Positions 35,886 through 46,436 of a DNA stretch of 64,000 nucleotides are shown here, one piece after another (position 1 is the first letter of the stretch; each line of letters begins with the position of its first letter). The translations under genes were made by a program, and so were the position numbers. The notes beneath the pieces are model-generated. The model ran no database searches and was not told the DNA's origin. It was given only the letters and a program-made list of their open reading frames with translations. The stretch is from Saprolegnia diclina VS20 (taxonomy: Eukaryota > Oomycota > Saprolegniomycetes > Saprolegniales > Saprolegniaceae). The stretch is from contig NW_008246092.1 in the NCBI RefSeq assembly GCF_000281045.1, forward strand, positions 353,478 to 417,477. Direction: 5' to 3'.

Positions 35886-37921
35886 TTACGGCGGCGCGAT
35901 CGGTCCGTTGAGGATGTGGTCCAGAATCGAGGCGTACTTGTGGTCGTTCCCGCGCACGATGAGGGACGTGAGGTAGTTGAGGGCGTCGTTGAAACCGCGT
36001 AGGATATGCGAAATACGATAGCAGTTGCGTCCTACGTTGTTGGGCGCGTGGAGTGGATCTTGAATGTACAGCGTCGTCCACGGCTCGCTATCCGTCACAA
36101 AGGCATGCAGCAACAACACGCCATGGGGCAGGACGCACCTTTGATCAATCCACGAGAGGACGGTGACGACGTCGACCTCGGGCTGGAAGTCGTTGCCGTA
36201 GTACTGCAAAACGTCCATAAAGAGCTTTCCGAGGTTGGGCGACGCGGCTTCGCAGCGCACACGTGACGTGATCGCACGACCGATTTGCACGCCGCGCGCC
36301 TCTTGCCACAGCAAGATGGAGCGTTGCACCTCGGCATCGGACTCGTCGGGCGCGGCCTCGGCTTTCGGCTCGTTCAAGAGCATCACGTGGACCACCATGA
36401 GCAGCTAGTACGAGTCATCGACAACGCGTCCAAACAAAGTACGCGTACCAAACCGTACGACGAGAGACCGCCGCGGTACACGTCGTTCATGCCGCGCTTG
36501 CTCAAAAAGTACTTGAGCACGAGCGTCACTTCGCGCAATCCTGGCAACTCGGCGCACAGCTGACGCGACAGCGCGGCACTCGCGAGGCCATAGTGATGCA
36601 ATTTCCAAAACGTAATATCCAGCGGCACGCGGATGACGTGATCGACGTCCTCCGAATGGAGCTCGACGAGCACCTTGACGAGCGGGATCGCTGCGTGCGG
36701 GATCGCCTGGATGCTCGTAAACACAATGCGCTCGCTGCCATGGTTGATGAGGACGTCGGCGAGCACTTGGACATCGAACGGCGGCACGGGTGGCACGGGG
36801 GCGTCCCCAAAGTAGCCAATGACGACGTCGACGTCACTCGACGGACCGTTGAGCTGCGTGGCAAACGACCCGTACGGCTCGACGCAAACATTGGGCCACA
36901 CCAACTGCGCAATGCTACCAAGATGCGTCAGCACGCACGCGACCGCGGTCGCATCGACGGGCGACGCCGTGTAGTCGGCGAAGGCGACGATCTCCGAGTG
37001 CAGGCGCATCTGCAAAGCGCCTGCTTGCTCCGTGTAGAGTCGCTGAAGCTCCGAGAGTGGCCACGGCTTGGTCTCGTGCATGCGGCGAAGCCGCTCGTCC
37101 TCGCTGGCTTGGATCACGTGTTCGCGTTTGTTCATGCGTTCTTCGTACTCGGCCTCGGGCGACCGCACGACGCTGCAGACCAAGAGGTGCTCGGCGACCG
37201 CGTCCCGAGAGCACACGGCCTTGCATCCGAGGATGGCGTTCGGGCACACAATGTCGTACGAGTCGAGGTCCATGGGCTCAGCGACCGTCGTGTCTGGTAC
37301 TTGGCGATACGGGCAATCGCGCAAATGCTCCTCGACGTGGCGCAGCATGCAGCTGTAGCTGCAGCCAAACCAGCTGTGGGGACACACCACTTCATAGTCG
37401 AGGAACGAAGGCGAGATGGTCGCTTGGAACCAAGCGGTGTTTTGCATGGCCTCGAGAAACATGTTGGCCGTGCGCGACTGCTGCTCCGCCTCGATGGCCT
37501 GCATCGCCCACGACTGGCGCCGGAGCCGCTCGACGTCTTCGGCGAGCTGAATCTCGGCGAGGAGCCCGAGGCGGCGCGCGCGTTCGTTCTCGGCGGCCTC
37601 AATCGCCCACTGGACCCAGTACGCGCGGGTCGCCGCTTCGACCTCGAGACTCGGCGGTGGCGATACGCTCTGGCGCCGTGGTGATCCGTTCGCGGGGCGT
37701 AGCGGTGGCGACATGGTCGGCGAAAAGGGTTTGGCCGAGGCGCAGAGCTTGGATCGCGTCGGCGACGCCGGGGCCTCCTCGGGGCGAACGACGACCGCCG
37801 GCGCCGGGCTCGAGATGGCGACTTCGCCATCGTCGTCCTTCTTCTTGTTTCGGTTCTTTGGCCGGCGCTTCCGCGGGCCCGAGTGGCCCCGCGCCTTGGG
37901 CTTTGGCTCGTCGTTCTCCAT
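35886..37921 (-). CDS. TRF4/Cid1-type nucleotidyltransferase with two TRAF/SIAH-like zinc fingers
   Basis: Non-canonical poly(A) polymerase or terminal uridylyltransferase, about 663 residues. Exons 37921-36449 and 36404-35886; a 44-nt intron joins GGLSSYGL to LLMVVHVML, the TRF4 core. Basic N-terminus (RGHSGPRKRRPKNRNKKK), Arg/Glu-rich coiled-coil region, then two similar fingers: CPHSWFGCSYSCMLRHVEEH and CPNAILGCKAVCSRDAVAEH. Nucleotidyltransferase motifs: YGSFATQLNGPSSDVDVVI (metal-binding Asp pair) and VPLDITF (third Asp). The C-terminal PAP-associated part is reduced (FMDVLQYYGNDF). RNA tailing in nuclear surveillance or mRNA decay is likely from the family. The Zn-finger arrangement is unusual for TRF4 enzymes. 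Confidence 0.83.
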
Positions 37922-38274
37922 TCCACGGCGTCGGCGAGTGTGCAAGAACACGTGACATACGTCGGGGCTTCGGCCTAAAATCACCCAACTTGGTATTACC
38001 ACCCCGTTGGGCTTCTGCAGTGCGCATCGTAAAGCACCCAACGTCGCGCGTGGCATGCTGCAGAGCAAACTGTGCTTTGGCTCACAGCCTCCTCTTGCGG
38101 CGCCCGCGCCGACGCCAGTCCATGGACCATCACTGTCGTGTGCAAAGTGGCGTGTGTTTATCCAAAGGAATGCCGGTCGTCCGATTTTCGACCTGCTGTG
38201 CACAGATATTGTCTATCGAACTGCGTACAACTACAACATACGAGAGACGACGCGTCCGGTATGTATGTATAGCA
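37922..38274. other. Intergenic, no gene seen
   Basis: About 350 bases between two same-strand genes: 5' side of the nucleotidyltransferase and 3' end of the coiled-coil gene. Frames open here are continuations without ATG support. Confidence 0.5.
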
Positions 38275-40054
38275 CTAGAAGATGTTGTTGCGGGGCAGCG
38301 GCCGGCCGACCTTGTCGGGGCTGAGCTTGGCGACCACCTTGGTACTCACATGGTCGTCGTCGAGCTTGCGCAAGATGACCGCGTTCAGCGACTTCTCCCG
38401 CGCGTCCATAGCCTTGAGCACCGAGGTCTTCTTGACTTTTTGCTCGGACATTTGCTGTAGAAGGAGCGCCTGGTACTCCTTGTTGCGGACTTTGGCCACC
38501 TCCTACACCCGCATCGGTCCCACGCGAGAACGCGAGCTGACGTACGAGCTTGTGCCTTGTCTCTCGCTGTGCGGCCTCGCCCTCATCTTGGCACTTTCGC
38601 GAGTACTCCAGCTCTTCGAGGTGCTATCCCAATCGTAAGTGTCATGGACTACGATCAAAGCGGTCGACCTGCTGCTGCTTCTTCGTCACCTTCAGGTCGT
38701 GCTGGAACGTGAGATACCGACTGCGGTCCATTGCCTCTTGCTTGCGCTCGCGGGCTTCACGCAGCTCGCGCTCCACGTCGGTCTCGAGCTTCTGGCGCTG
38801 GTACTTGTCGGCGCGCCGGTCGTCCTCGAGCGCCTTTTGCTGCAGCTGTTCGTAGATCGAGATGGCTCCGCCCTTGTCCAGTCGGTCTTGGCGCTGGAGC
38901 TTGTGCTGAAGTGCTTTGACGCGGTCGGCCTCTTCCTTCTCCAGCTTCCGAGCGTACTCGTCCATCATCTTGACGTCCTGGAGCGTATCGAGGTGCTTGG
39001 CCTTGTCCTTGGCCTCTTTCACGAGGCTATTTTCTTTGAGCAGTGCGTGCATGCGGGCGTGCTGGGCGCGCTTCCGGTCCAGCGCCTCGTCCTCGACGCG
39101 CCGCAGTTCGCGCTGACAGCGCTCGACCTCGACCGCTTCTTCGTGCTGCTTCTTCCGCTCGATTTCGATCTGCCGGAGTTTTGCGTCGTGAAGCTGCTGG
39201 TCGCGCTCCATGCGAATGTGGTCGACCGCGTCCTTGACCTTGCGCGACTTGGCCATTTCGTCCATCTTCCACTTGTCGTAGCCCGAGACTGCAATATCCA
39301 CGTTGCGAGTTGTCCGCATGGAGGTAGGTATACCTTGCTCTTTGTACAGAAGCTGCTTCTCGCGACGGGCCTCTTCCAGCTTGCGCTCTTTCTCGCGCTT
39401 TTGCACGTCGAGCCACTCGCGCTGCTGGACCGTCTTGGTGTGCTTCTTCTTCAAGTTGTTGACTTCCGACTCTTCAAACTCGACACTACAACAGGTCTTG
39501 CACCCGCGATGCAAACGTATAGGCCAGTGTACATGTTGAGAGCGTTGATGAGCACCCATTCGTCGGTCGTCTTGAGGTCGACTTCGGGCGGCTTTCTTGG
39601 CTCGTTTCGCTGGCTCGTGTGCGGGCGAAACTCGGCCACCTTGGAATCGAGCGCGTCTTGAGGCGCAGGGCGCCGAACAGGTTGCTGCTTGAGCTCCTCG
39701 ACGTGACGCTCCTTTCGCGCCCGCTCATCGTAGAGCTTCTTGACCGTCTTCTCGAGCGCCGCAATGTCGGCTTCGACGAGCTTCGACGCGCTGCGCACGA
39801 GCTTGGCGACCAGTGACACAATGACGCGGCTAAAGTCGGCGTCGTCCGGCGCGTACTTTTTCAAGAGCTTGGCGACAAGCACTTGTTCAAGAGCCGCCCG
39901 CTTGTCGCTCTTGACCGCCTCCTACGCGCATGTAGGATTCGCACGCCGTGATGCATGTGCGTACGCGTTGCAGGATCGCCTCGGCCTTCTCGCGCCGCGT
40001 CGACGTCGACTACACAGTACGTTGAGCACCGGTGCGCGACCGCCAACGTACCAT
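38275..40054 (-). CDS. Coiled-coil protein, probable flagellar (TPH-like)
   Basis: Seven exons: 40054-40052, 40009-39965, 39921-39533, 39485-39334, 39288-38669, 38623-38546, 38502-38275; introns 42-47 nt, all GT-AG, phases consistent. Product about 504 residues. Coding exon 1 is only the ATG, followed by GTACGT. The N-terminus then reads MSTSTRREKAEAILQREAVK. The middle is continuous charged coiled coil (KMDEMAKSRKVKDAVDHIRM, EERKKQ-like runs, DEYARKLEKEEADRVKAL), resembling trichohyalin/plectin-homology proteins of cilia. The C-terminus ends KVGRPLPRNNIF. No specific family is proven; a flagellar role fits a zoosporic organism and the CFAP96 gene at 56165, but is inference. The 38668-38624 intron has a GTCGAC donor and was chosen because only it keeps the frame. 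Confidence 0.68.
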
Positions 40055-40599
40055 CGGCGCCGTGTGGCCACCGTCTTTTCGCCGGGCGCTGAGGTTCATA
40101 TGGACGCGTCCGGGCGGAAGGGTGCGCCCGCGAGTAGGAGTTGCGACTATCTATCTATAGCAGCAACGAGCGTGACGCTATCTTTAGCCGAGCCGTTGAC
40201 GCGGCGTTGCCAACAACGTCAAGCACGAGACAGAGCCCTGGCTTCTCGACAAACACCAAGTCCTTACGGGGTGCTGTACGTTCAGGCACTTGCATGTGAA
40301 CTGAGACTCTAAGATCCTTTTATGATTGGTGACAAGTCGTCCATAGTACAGAGAATGGACGTAGGAGGCGTTCGGCCATCAAATTGGGTCGACGGTTGGC
40401 CACGCGTAGCTCGAAGGAGCTCTATGCTGCACCATGCTATCCATTTTTGGCGACCCCGCCCACGCGCACCACGCCCCGACCTCCTCGCAGTGGTGCGTGC
40501 CACGTATTCCGGATACTATGTGTGAAATGCCGGATACGCGAGCCTGGGGTTGCCACCGTCCGTTTGATTGTTGGGTGAAAGTCCAACATCGTGAGCAGC
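40055..40599. other. Intergenic, no gene seen
   Basis: About 545 bases between divergent genes. One ATTGG at 40325-40329. Otherwise nothing identifiable. Confidence 0.5.
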
Positions 40600-41832
40600 A
40601 TGGACATGGCATCGCGGAACCAGAGCCTTCGCGTCGGCGTGCTTGGCGCCGGTCGCATTGGGCGCATCCACACGCAAATCCTCACGCGCCTTGGCGTGAC
40701 GGTCGTCGCGGTATGCGCTTCTTGGCAGTGGCCACGATACTACGATGCCACGAGTAGATTGCCGACCCGAGTGACGAGCGCGGCGCGAGCTTGGCCCGCG
40801 AATTTGGCGTTGCCAAGGTGACCACGAACCCGGACGACATTTTCCAGGACCCGACGATCCACGCCGTCTTGATCTGCTCGCCGACGGACCAGCATGCGCA
40901 GCAGATCCACCAGGCGGCCGCGCACAAGAAGCACATCTTTTGCGAGAAGCCGATTGCGCTCGACTTGGCGGTCGTCGACGCCGCCGTGCACGCGGTATTT
41001 CCACGCTCTACCTACCATAGATGCATGACTGTGGCCTCTAGGTGGAGGCTGCCGGCGTCAAGATGATGGTCGGCTTCAACCGCCGCTTCGATGCCAACTT
41101 TAAGCGCATTCGCCAAGCGATTTTGCAAGACGAAATCGGTACCATTGGCATGGTATGCTCAACCACAGTCCTATCGAGCTGACGATGTACTCGTGGCAGG
41201 TGCGCATTACAAGCCGCGATCCGAGCGCGCCGCCCGTCAGCTACATCAAGGTCTCAGGCGGTATCTTTTGTGACATGACCATCCATGATTTCGACATGGC
41301 GCGCTTCCTCGTCGGCGCTGAGGTCGACCAAGTGTTTGTGATGGCGCAGGCGCGCGACCCAGAGATTGGCGCGGCGGGCGACGTCGACACGGCGGTGATC
41401 TGCCTCCGCTTTGAGAACGGCGTGCTCGGGTACATTGAAAACAGCCGTGTCGCTGCGTACGGCTACGACCAGCGCGTCGAGATCCTCGGCTCCAAGGGCG
41501 CCGTCTCGTGCGAGAACAACTACCCCAACACCGTATACAGTCTACTGCGCAACGACGTGCTGAGACTACTGTAGGTGACCATCTCAAACGGCACGTCGAT
41601 CGCGCGGGACTTGCCGCTGCACTTCTTCATCGACCGCTACATGGAGGCGTACAAGGACGAGCTTGCGGCGTTTGTCGAGATTTGCTTGAACAAGGATGCG
41701 ATCGCGCCGGTCTCGGGCCACGATGGGCGCCAGGCGCTCAAGCTCGGGCTTGCCGCGACCCTCTCAATGAAGGAGAACCGCCCCGTGCGCCTCTGCGAGT
41801 TTGATACGCCCCGCATGGTAGGCCGCTTGTAA
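40600..41832 (+). CDS. Inositol 2-dehydrogenase-like oxidoreductase (Gfo/Idh/MocA)
   Basis: NAD(P)-dependent oxidoreductase, about 349 residues. Exons 40600-40710, 40758-40994, 41042-41152, 41200-41532, 41575-41832; introns 42-47 nt, all with GTAT donors. Rossmann motif VGVLGAGRIGRIHTQIL at the N-terminus, AVLICSPTDQHAQQI, catalytic-region HIFCEKPIALDL, MVGFNRRFDANF, and GGIFCDMTIHDFDMARFL as in myo-inositol dehydrogenases. It would oxidise myo-inositol (or a related cyclitol or sugar) to the 2-keto form. Myo-inositol oxygenase, the alternative entry to inositol breakdown, is at 58149. Substrate is inferred from family likeness. Confidence 0.87.
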
Positions 41833-41968
41833 TGACGACCACTGCACACAATAGAGACTTGTTTGCTGCATCTAGTGACCGCGTCACCGCCTGTCTCTGC
41901 CCGTTTCAGCGCTTAGACCTAAAAAGGACAAATACCGTTTCCTACTCCACAAAGCTCGTATACCGAGC

Positions 41969-44029
41969 ATGCGTGTTCTCCGTCTCGTGCTGCTCCCGCT
42001 CGTGGTGCACTCGCGGCTACCGCTGCCGCACTTCCGCCTCCAGGATATCGCGACCCATCATGCGATGCGCCTGGTCTCTGGCTGCAGCGCACATGGACCC
42101 GAAGCCCGTGTGCTGGCGCTAACGCTGCACGGCGATCTGCGCTGGTCAATCGAGATCCCATCCGTCTTAGCACACAGCCACGACGCGTGCGCGACGCGTC
42201 TCGCGGTCGCCGGCGAGGCCATTTACACGACGGGCTACCACGCCAACGCAACACACACCGCTCTCTTCGTCGCCAAGCTCTCGATCAACGGCGCGATCAC
42301 GTGGGTAAAGCGGTTCGGGGACGAGGGCCAACACCATGGACTCGGCGTGGCAGTCACACTGGACGGCAGCATCGTCTCTGTCGTCGGCACATCCCGCGGC
42401 GTCATTTCGCGCCGTCGCACCCGCGGAGACGACATGGTCGCACTGCAGCTGCGCGCAAGCGACGGCAGCACATTGTGGTCCCAACTGGTCGACTCGGACA
42501 ACCACGGCGACGACCAAGCGTTCAGTGTGGGCGTCGACGGAAGCGGCCACATCTACCTCGTCGGTCAGACCAACGGCCGATTCGAGCATGGTATGTCGTC
42601 TCGTTGGTACGATGCGGATGCAACGAGCGCAGATAGCGGCGCCGGGAGCGATGCACTGCATGACGGCGACCTCGTCGTGCTCTCATTCGACGCCAACGGC
42701 CGCCGGGTAGAATCTTTGCCTTGTACTGGACGCGGGCTTGACGCAGCATAGCGCTGGACGCGACAACTGCACACGGCCGAAGCCGACGGGTGCAGTGACG
42801 ATGTCATCTACGACCCACAGCACCCTCGTCGTTGCGGCCTTGCCATGACCGCATCGAATGTCTTTGTTGTCGGCGCCACCGCCGGCACGGCCTTCTTGGA
42901 CCCCACGGTCGACGACCCGACGCTCGGCATCTCTTCGCGCCGCCTCAACACCGTCCTCGTGCAGTTGCATCTTGCGACTGGCGTCGTCGGCTGGACAAAC
43001 CAACTGCTGCTGGACGAGCACAATGTCGGCCAAGGTATTGTCGAGATGGATGCGGACACGCTTGCCGTCGTGGGCACATGGCGAGAGCGCGACGATGAGC
43101 TGCCGCGTGTTCTGATAGCAGAGTTTGCAACGGCAACAGGCGCTCACCGGCGCGTCGTCACCGATACGACGGCAAGAGGCATCGGTGTTTCGGCGGAGGT
43201 CGGCACCCTCGGCACGCTGCTTCTCGGCGCCAACACACTGGATGATGCTGCGTACCTCGACCAGCGAGCGACGCGCGACGTCACGATGACGCTTCCTTTT
43301 TGCACCAATTACGTGTCGTTTGCGTCTGCAGTGACGCACGTCGCGTCGACCAATTGGACGGACGTGAATCCGATCGAGCTGGCGATCCACCGGCACAACG
43401 CGCCGCTCTGCACCGAGTCGGTCACCGTGCGTTATACGATCTCGTCCGCCGACGTTGGACGACCATTTACGCCGGCGTCGCCACACAAAGCATTTGTGCC
43501 CATCACGGGCGACGTGCGCTTGGACGCTGCAAACCCGACGGTCGCGGTGCAGCTGGCGGCGGCGGCACCGTTGGATCTGCCCCCACTGTCGGCGTTGACC
43601 GTCACGCTGCACGCCAAGGACGACAGCACCGAAATTCGAGACCCTGCCACGCATGTGATTGTGCTCCTGGGGACGCCAGCGGCAGCACCAACGACGCAGC
43701 ACATCCAGAGCGAGGTCCTCTGTGCCCTTGTTTGCGCTCTCTGTGTCTTTGGCGGCCTTGTAAGGCGCGTCTGCCACTGCAACATGAACCTCTGGAGCGG
43801 CGTGCAGTACCGCCACGTGGAAGAAGCACCAGGAGAGCACCAACTGCCATTGAAGCACCACTTGCAGCTGCTGCGTGGCGACGCCGCAGCCGTTGGCGGC
43901 CATGTTGGCGTCGTCGATGGCTCTGGCGCTGTTCGACCTGCCATGGTGGCCTCGCCGCGCCACGCCAAGCCCAAATGCAAGCATGTACGCGCCCATGTTC
44001 CTCATGCTTGTGACAAGCGATGCCTCTAG
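41969..44029 (+). CDS. Secretory-pathway beta-propeller (SBBP-like) protein with C-terminal membrane segment
   Basis: About 671 residues. Exons 41969-42706 and 42752-44029, with a 45-nt intron (GTAG...ATAG) that removes an in-frame stop. Signal-like N-terminus MRVLRLVLLPLVVHS. Residues ~30-430 carry repeats of the seven-bladed SBBP type: GLGVAVTLDGSIVSVVGTS, FSVGVDGSGHIYLVGQTNG, NVFVVGATAGTAFLD. A beta-rich stretch follows, then a hydrophobic segment (VLCALVCALCVFGGLV) near residue 595 and a basic, His-rich tail. Likely a surface protein of unknown ligand. The C-terminus after the membrane segment has weak coding character and may be mis-ended. A 672-codon frame on the opposite strand is its shadow. 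Confidence 0.65.
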
Positions 44030-44239
44030 GCTCGGCGCTCGGTGCTGCTGCCGCGAGCCTCTGCGGACGCGCTGCGGGACGCCGACGACTGAGCGTTCGA
44101 GAAATTTCAGGGGACCGTTCTGGTGCGATCCTTGGAATACAATTGGCGCCGGTTTAATATATCTTGGCGTTTGTATGGAATGGAGTAAAAAACCGTTGCC
44201 TGGTCCCAAAGGGCTGTTGAACCCAGACTGCGATTTCGG

Positions 44240-44389
44240 ATGCAAGAGAAGGAGCTCTGGACCAACCTCGTCGTCGCCGTCGTCTGCATCGCCATCATCC
44301 TGCTTCCGTCCGTCCTCTTCCGCGTCCCGAAGCATCTTGACCGCGTCCCAGCCCAGAAGAAGAAGAAGACGTACGCCAAGCTCGAGTAG
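44240..44389 (+). CDS. Small single-pass membrane protein, 49 residues
   Basis: ATG at 44240 to TAG at 44389. The sequence MQEKELWTNLVVAVVCIAII continues hydrophobic to LLPSVLFRV, then turns basic and ends PAQKKKKTYAKLE. This is a believable tail-basic membrane microprotein with GC-rich third positions. It ends 15 bp before the ATG of the mitochondrial carrier, so it could be an independent small gene or an upstream ORF of the carrier message. The rest of 44030-44404 shows nothing. Confidence 0.5.
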   Translation: MQEKELWTNLVVAVVCIAIILLPSVLFRVPKHLDRVPAQKKKKTYAKLE

Positions 44390-44404
44390 GTCCATCATCG
44401 TTCC

Positions 44405-45341
44405 ATGACGTCGAGTGTGTGGGAAGGCGCTGTCGCGGGCGCGGTCGCGGGCGGCGCGACGCGTGTCCTCGCCGCGCCTCTGGATCTGCTCAAGATCCGC
44501 TTCCAAGTCCACGCTGCGCCGTCGACGCCACATGATCTCGGCACGCGCCTCGTCCGCGCCGTGACGCACATTTACGGCGAAGAGGGCGTCCGCACCTTCT
44601 GGCGCGGCAACGTTGCAGCTACGGGCCTCTGGGTCTCGTACGCTGCGATCCAATTTGCTTGCTACCAATCGCTTCAAAACGCAATCGTACGCCACGACCA
44701 CACGCTGTCATGGGTCTGGTACAGCGGCAGCGGCGCGATCGCCGGCGTTGTTGCAACCGTGGCCACGTACCCGCTTGACCTATGTCGAACGGTTCTTGCC
44801 AGCCAAGGCGTCCCCAAAGTCTTTCCCAACATGCGGTCGTTTGCGAGGTACAGAGCACGAAGCATGCCAGCCTCGTCGTCATGGAAATGACCTGCCCCAT
44901 AGCCACATGTACGCTACCCAGGGCCCGCGCGGCTTCTTCCAAGGCCTGAGCCCGACCGTGCTCCAGATTGCGCCCTACATGGGCCTCAGCTTTGGCATCT
45001 ACTCGACACTCGCCGACCTCTCGACGACGCATCCGGTATTGCATGCGGTTGGAAACGGTGCGATTGCAGGGTTCGTCTCCAAGCTCATCGTGTACCCGCT
45101 CGACACGATCAAGAAGCGCATGCAGATGCAGGGCATTCCACGCCCAGCCGCGTACGGCGCAGCGATCCCGAGGTACGCCTCGTCTTGGCGTTGCGGCCTC
45201 GACATTTTGCGACGTGAAGGGATCGCGGGCCTGTACAAGGGCACGGTGCCTAGCTTGATCAAGTCGGGCGTCACCCACAGCTGCACCTTTACAGTCTACG
45301 AGGCCACCGCGTCGGCCCTCCGGCGCCTCGAGGCCACATAG
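44405..45341 (+). CDS. Mitochondrial carrier, thiamine pyrophosphate-type (SLC25A19-like)
   Basis: Inner-membrane transporter, about 293 residues. Exons 44405-44847 and 44903-45341 joined at FAS-HMYATQG by a 55-nt GTAC...ATAG intron. Three carrier signatures: PLDLLKIRFQ, PLDLCRTVLA and PLDTIKKRMQ, each followed by the usual GFFQGL-type glycine motif (FWRGNVAA, GFFQGLSPT, GLYKGTVPS). Similarity to animal thiamine pyrophosphate carriers is high in LASQGVPKVFPNMRSF and APYMGLSFGIYSTL. It would import thiamine pyrophosphate for matrix dehydrogenases. Substrate is inferred by similarity; other SLC25 members cannot be excluded. Confidence 0.87.
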
Positions 45342-45392
45342 CCACGGCTAATTTGTGTATACCAGGGTCGCTTCGTGTTGATGGGTCTAGTT

Positions 45393-46007
45393 CTATCCGG
45401 ACGACGACGAGGTCGTCTTTGCGTGGAGGGTTTCGAGGTATGCAAATCGTTTTGCATCGGCCACGAGCCGTTCAATGGTCATCTGCTTGACCTCGGCGAG
45501 GAGGAAGCGGCGGACCTGTTCGGGATTCTCGGCGGCCTTGAGCAGCTGGGCCATCGACGTGCCGATCGAGCCCGTGCTCGAGACCGAGCTCGCACTGAGG
45601 CCCGATGAGACCATCGATGCAGACGTCGCGACGGTTGATGTAGCAGCTTTGGTCCCACGCTTGGCGCTGCCGTGCGATGGCACGTTGGTGCGATATTGTA
45701 GCTTGAGCTTCGTCGTCGGCGCCGACGGCGACCCGAGACCAAACTTGTTTGTCTTGCGTCCAATCTTCTTGACGACCTGCGCACTACTCGATGCGAGCGT
45801 GATCTTGAGCGGCGGGTCCTCCAAGTGCGTCGGCGGCGGCGGCGGCTGTTTCTTGGAGCTCGTCGTCGTCATCTCGGTCTGGCTCTTGCGCCGGAGGTGG
45901 AAGCCGCCATGGTTCTCGGCCAACTTGCGCTCCGTCGAGTCGTCCCACAGGATGTTCTCGTCTTCGTCTGCGTCGTCTTCCTCCGCCCACTGCGAGAGCT
46001 TGCTCAT
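45393..46007 (-). CDS. Hypothetical disordered protein, 204 residues
   Basis: Single exon, ATG at 46007. Acidic N-terminus (WAEEDDADEDENILWDDS), a proline run before THLEDPPLKITL, a basic middle, a Ser/Thr/Ala-rich stretch, and a C-terminal helix (AENPEQVRRFLLAEVKQMTI). No domain recognised; the organisation suggests an adaptor or RNA-associated disordered protein. GC-rich third positions support coding. Confidence 0.65.
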   Translation of the reverse strand: MSKLSQWAEEDDADEDENILWDDSTERKLAENHGGFHLRRKSQTEMTTTSSKKQPPPPPTHLEDPPLKITLASSSAQVVKKIGRKTNKFGLGSPSAPTTKLKLQYRTNVPSHGSAKRGTKAATSTVATSASMVSSGLSASSVSSTGSIGTSMAQLLKAAENPEQVRRFLLAEVKQMTIERLVADAKRFAYLETLHAKTTSSSSG

Positions 46008-46436
46008 CGTCCCGGCGGCGGTTCACGATCTTTCGAACCGACCCAACGCCATGACCATCCGGATGATATTCGGACTCGCCGCCAGCCGTTGCAGTCGTCC
46101 AGCTGCTACGTCTGCCGGATGACGAGGCTGTCTGCCGGGTATACATGCACCCATGTCGTCCATGACAAGAAGAGTCTCGCCAGATCCAACGAGCACGCGC
46201 AGCGCGGTGATCTGACGACGTCGCTGGCGCCATGGCGGGGGCTGGTGACACACTGTACTCAGATGATGCCACAGCAGCGAAATGGCACTGATGCAAGTCA
46301 CGGGATCGCAGCCGTGCGCGGCGACCAACTTCAAGCAGCCGACGATGGCGATCTATCATCAGTGACTGGTCCGCCCTTCTTCGTTGATGCAGCAATGTCG
46401 TTGGTATATTAAATAATGAATCTCCGTGGCAGCTGG
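46008..46436. other. Intergenic, no gene seen
   Basis: About 430 bases: upstream of the minus-strand hypothetical gene and downstream of the FYVE gene. No CCAAT cluster, no coding frame of note. Confidence 0.45.

Noticed and set aside
36593-37684. 363-codon plus-strand frame opposite the nucleotidyltransferase
   Set aside because: Shadow frame with Arg/Asp/Val-rich composition; no recognisable domain.
37057-38460. 467-codon plus-strand frame over the TRF4-like gene
   Set aside because: Arg/Ala/Gly-rich shadow; the minus strand carries zinc fingers and splice sites that make sense.
38624-38652. 29-nt intron with GTAGTC donor in the coiled-coil gene
   Set aside because: Too short, and it puts the next exon out of frame; the 45-nt GTCGAC intron keeps the frame.
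42683-44701. 672-codon open frame on the minus strand
   Set aside because: Lies antisense to the membrane beta-propeller gene and the carrier start; composition is Arg/Val/His-rich shadow sequence produced by GC-rich codons. No family likeness.
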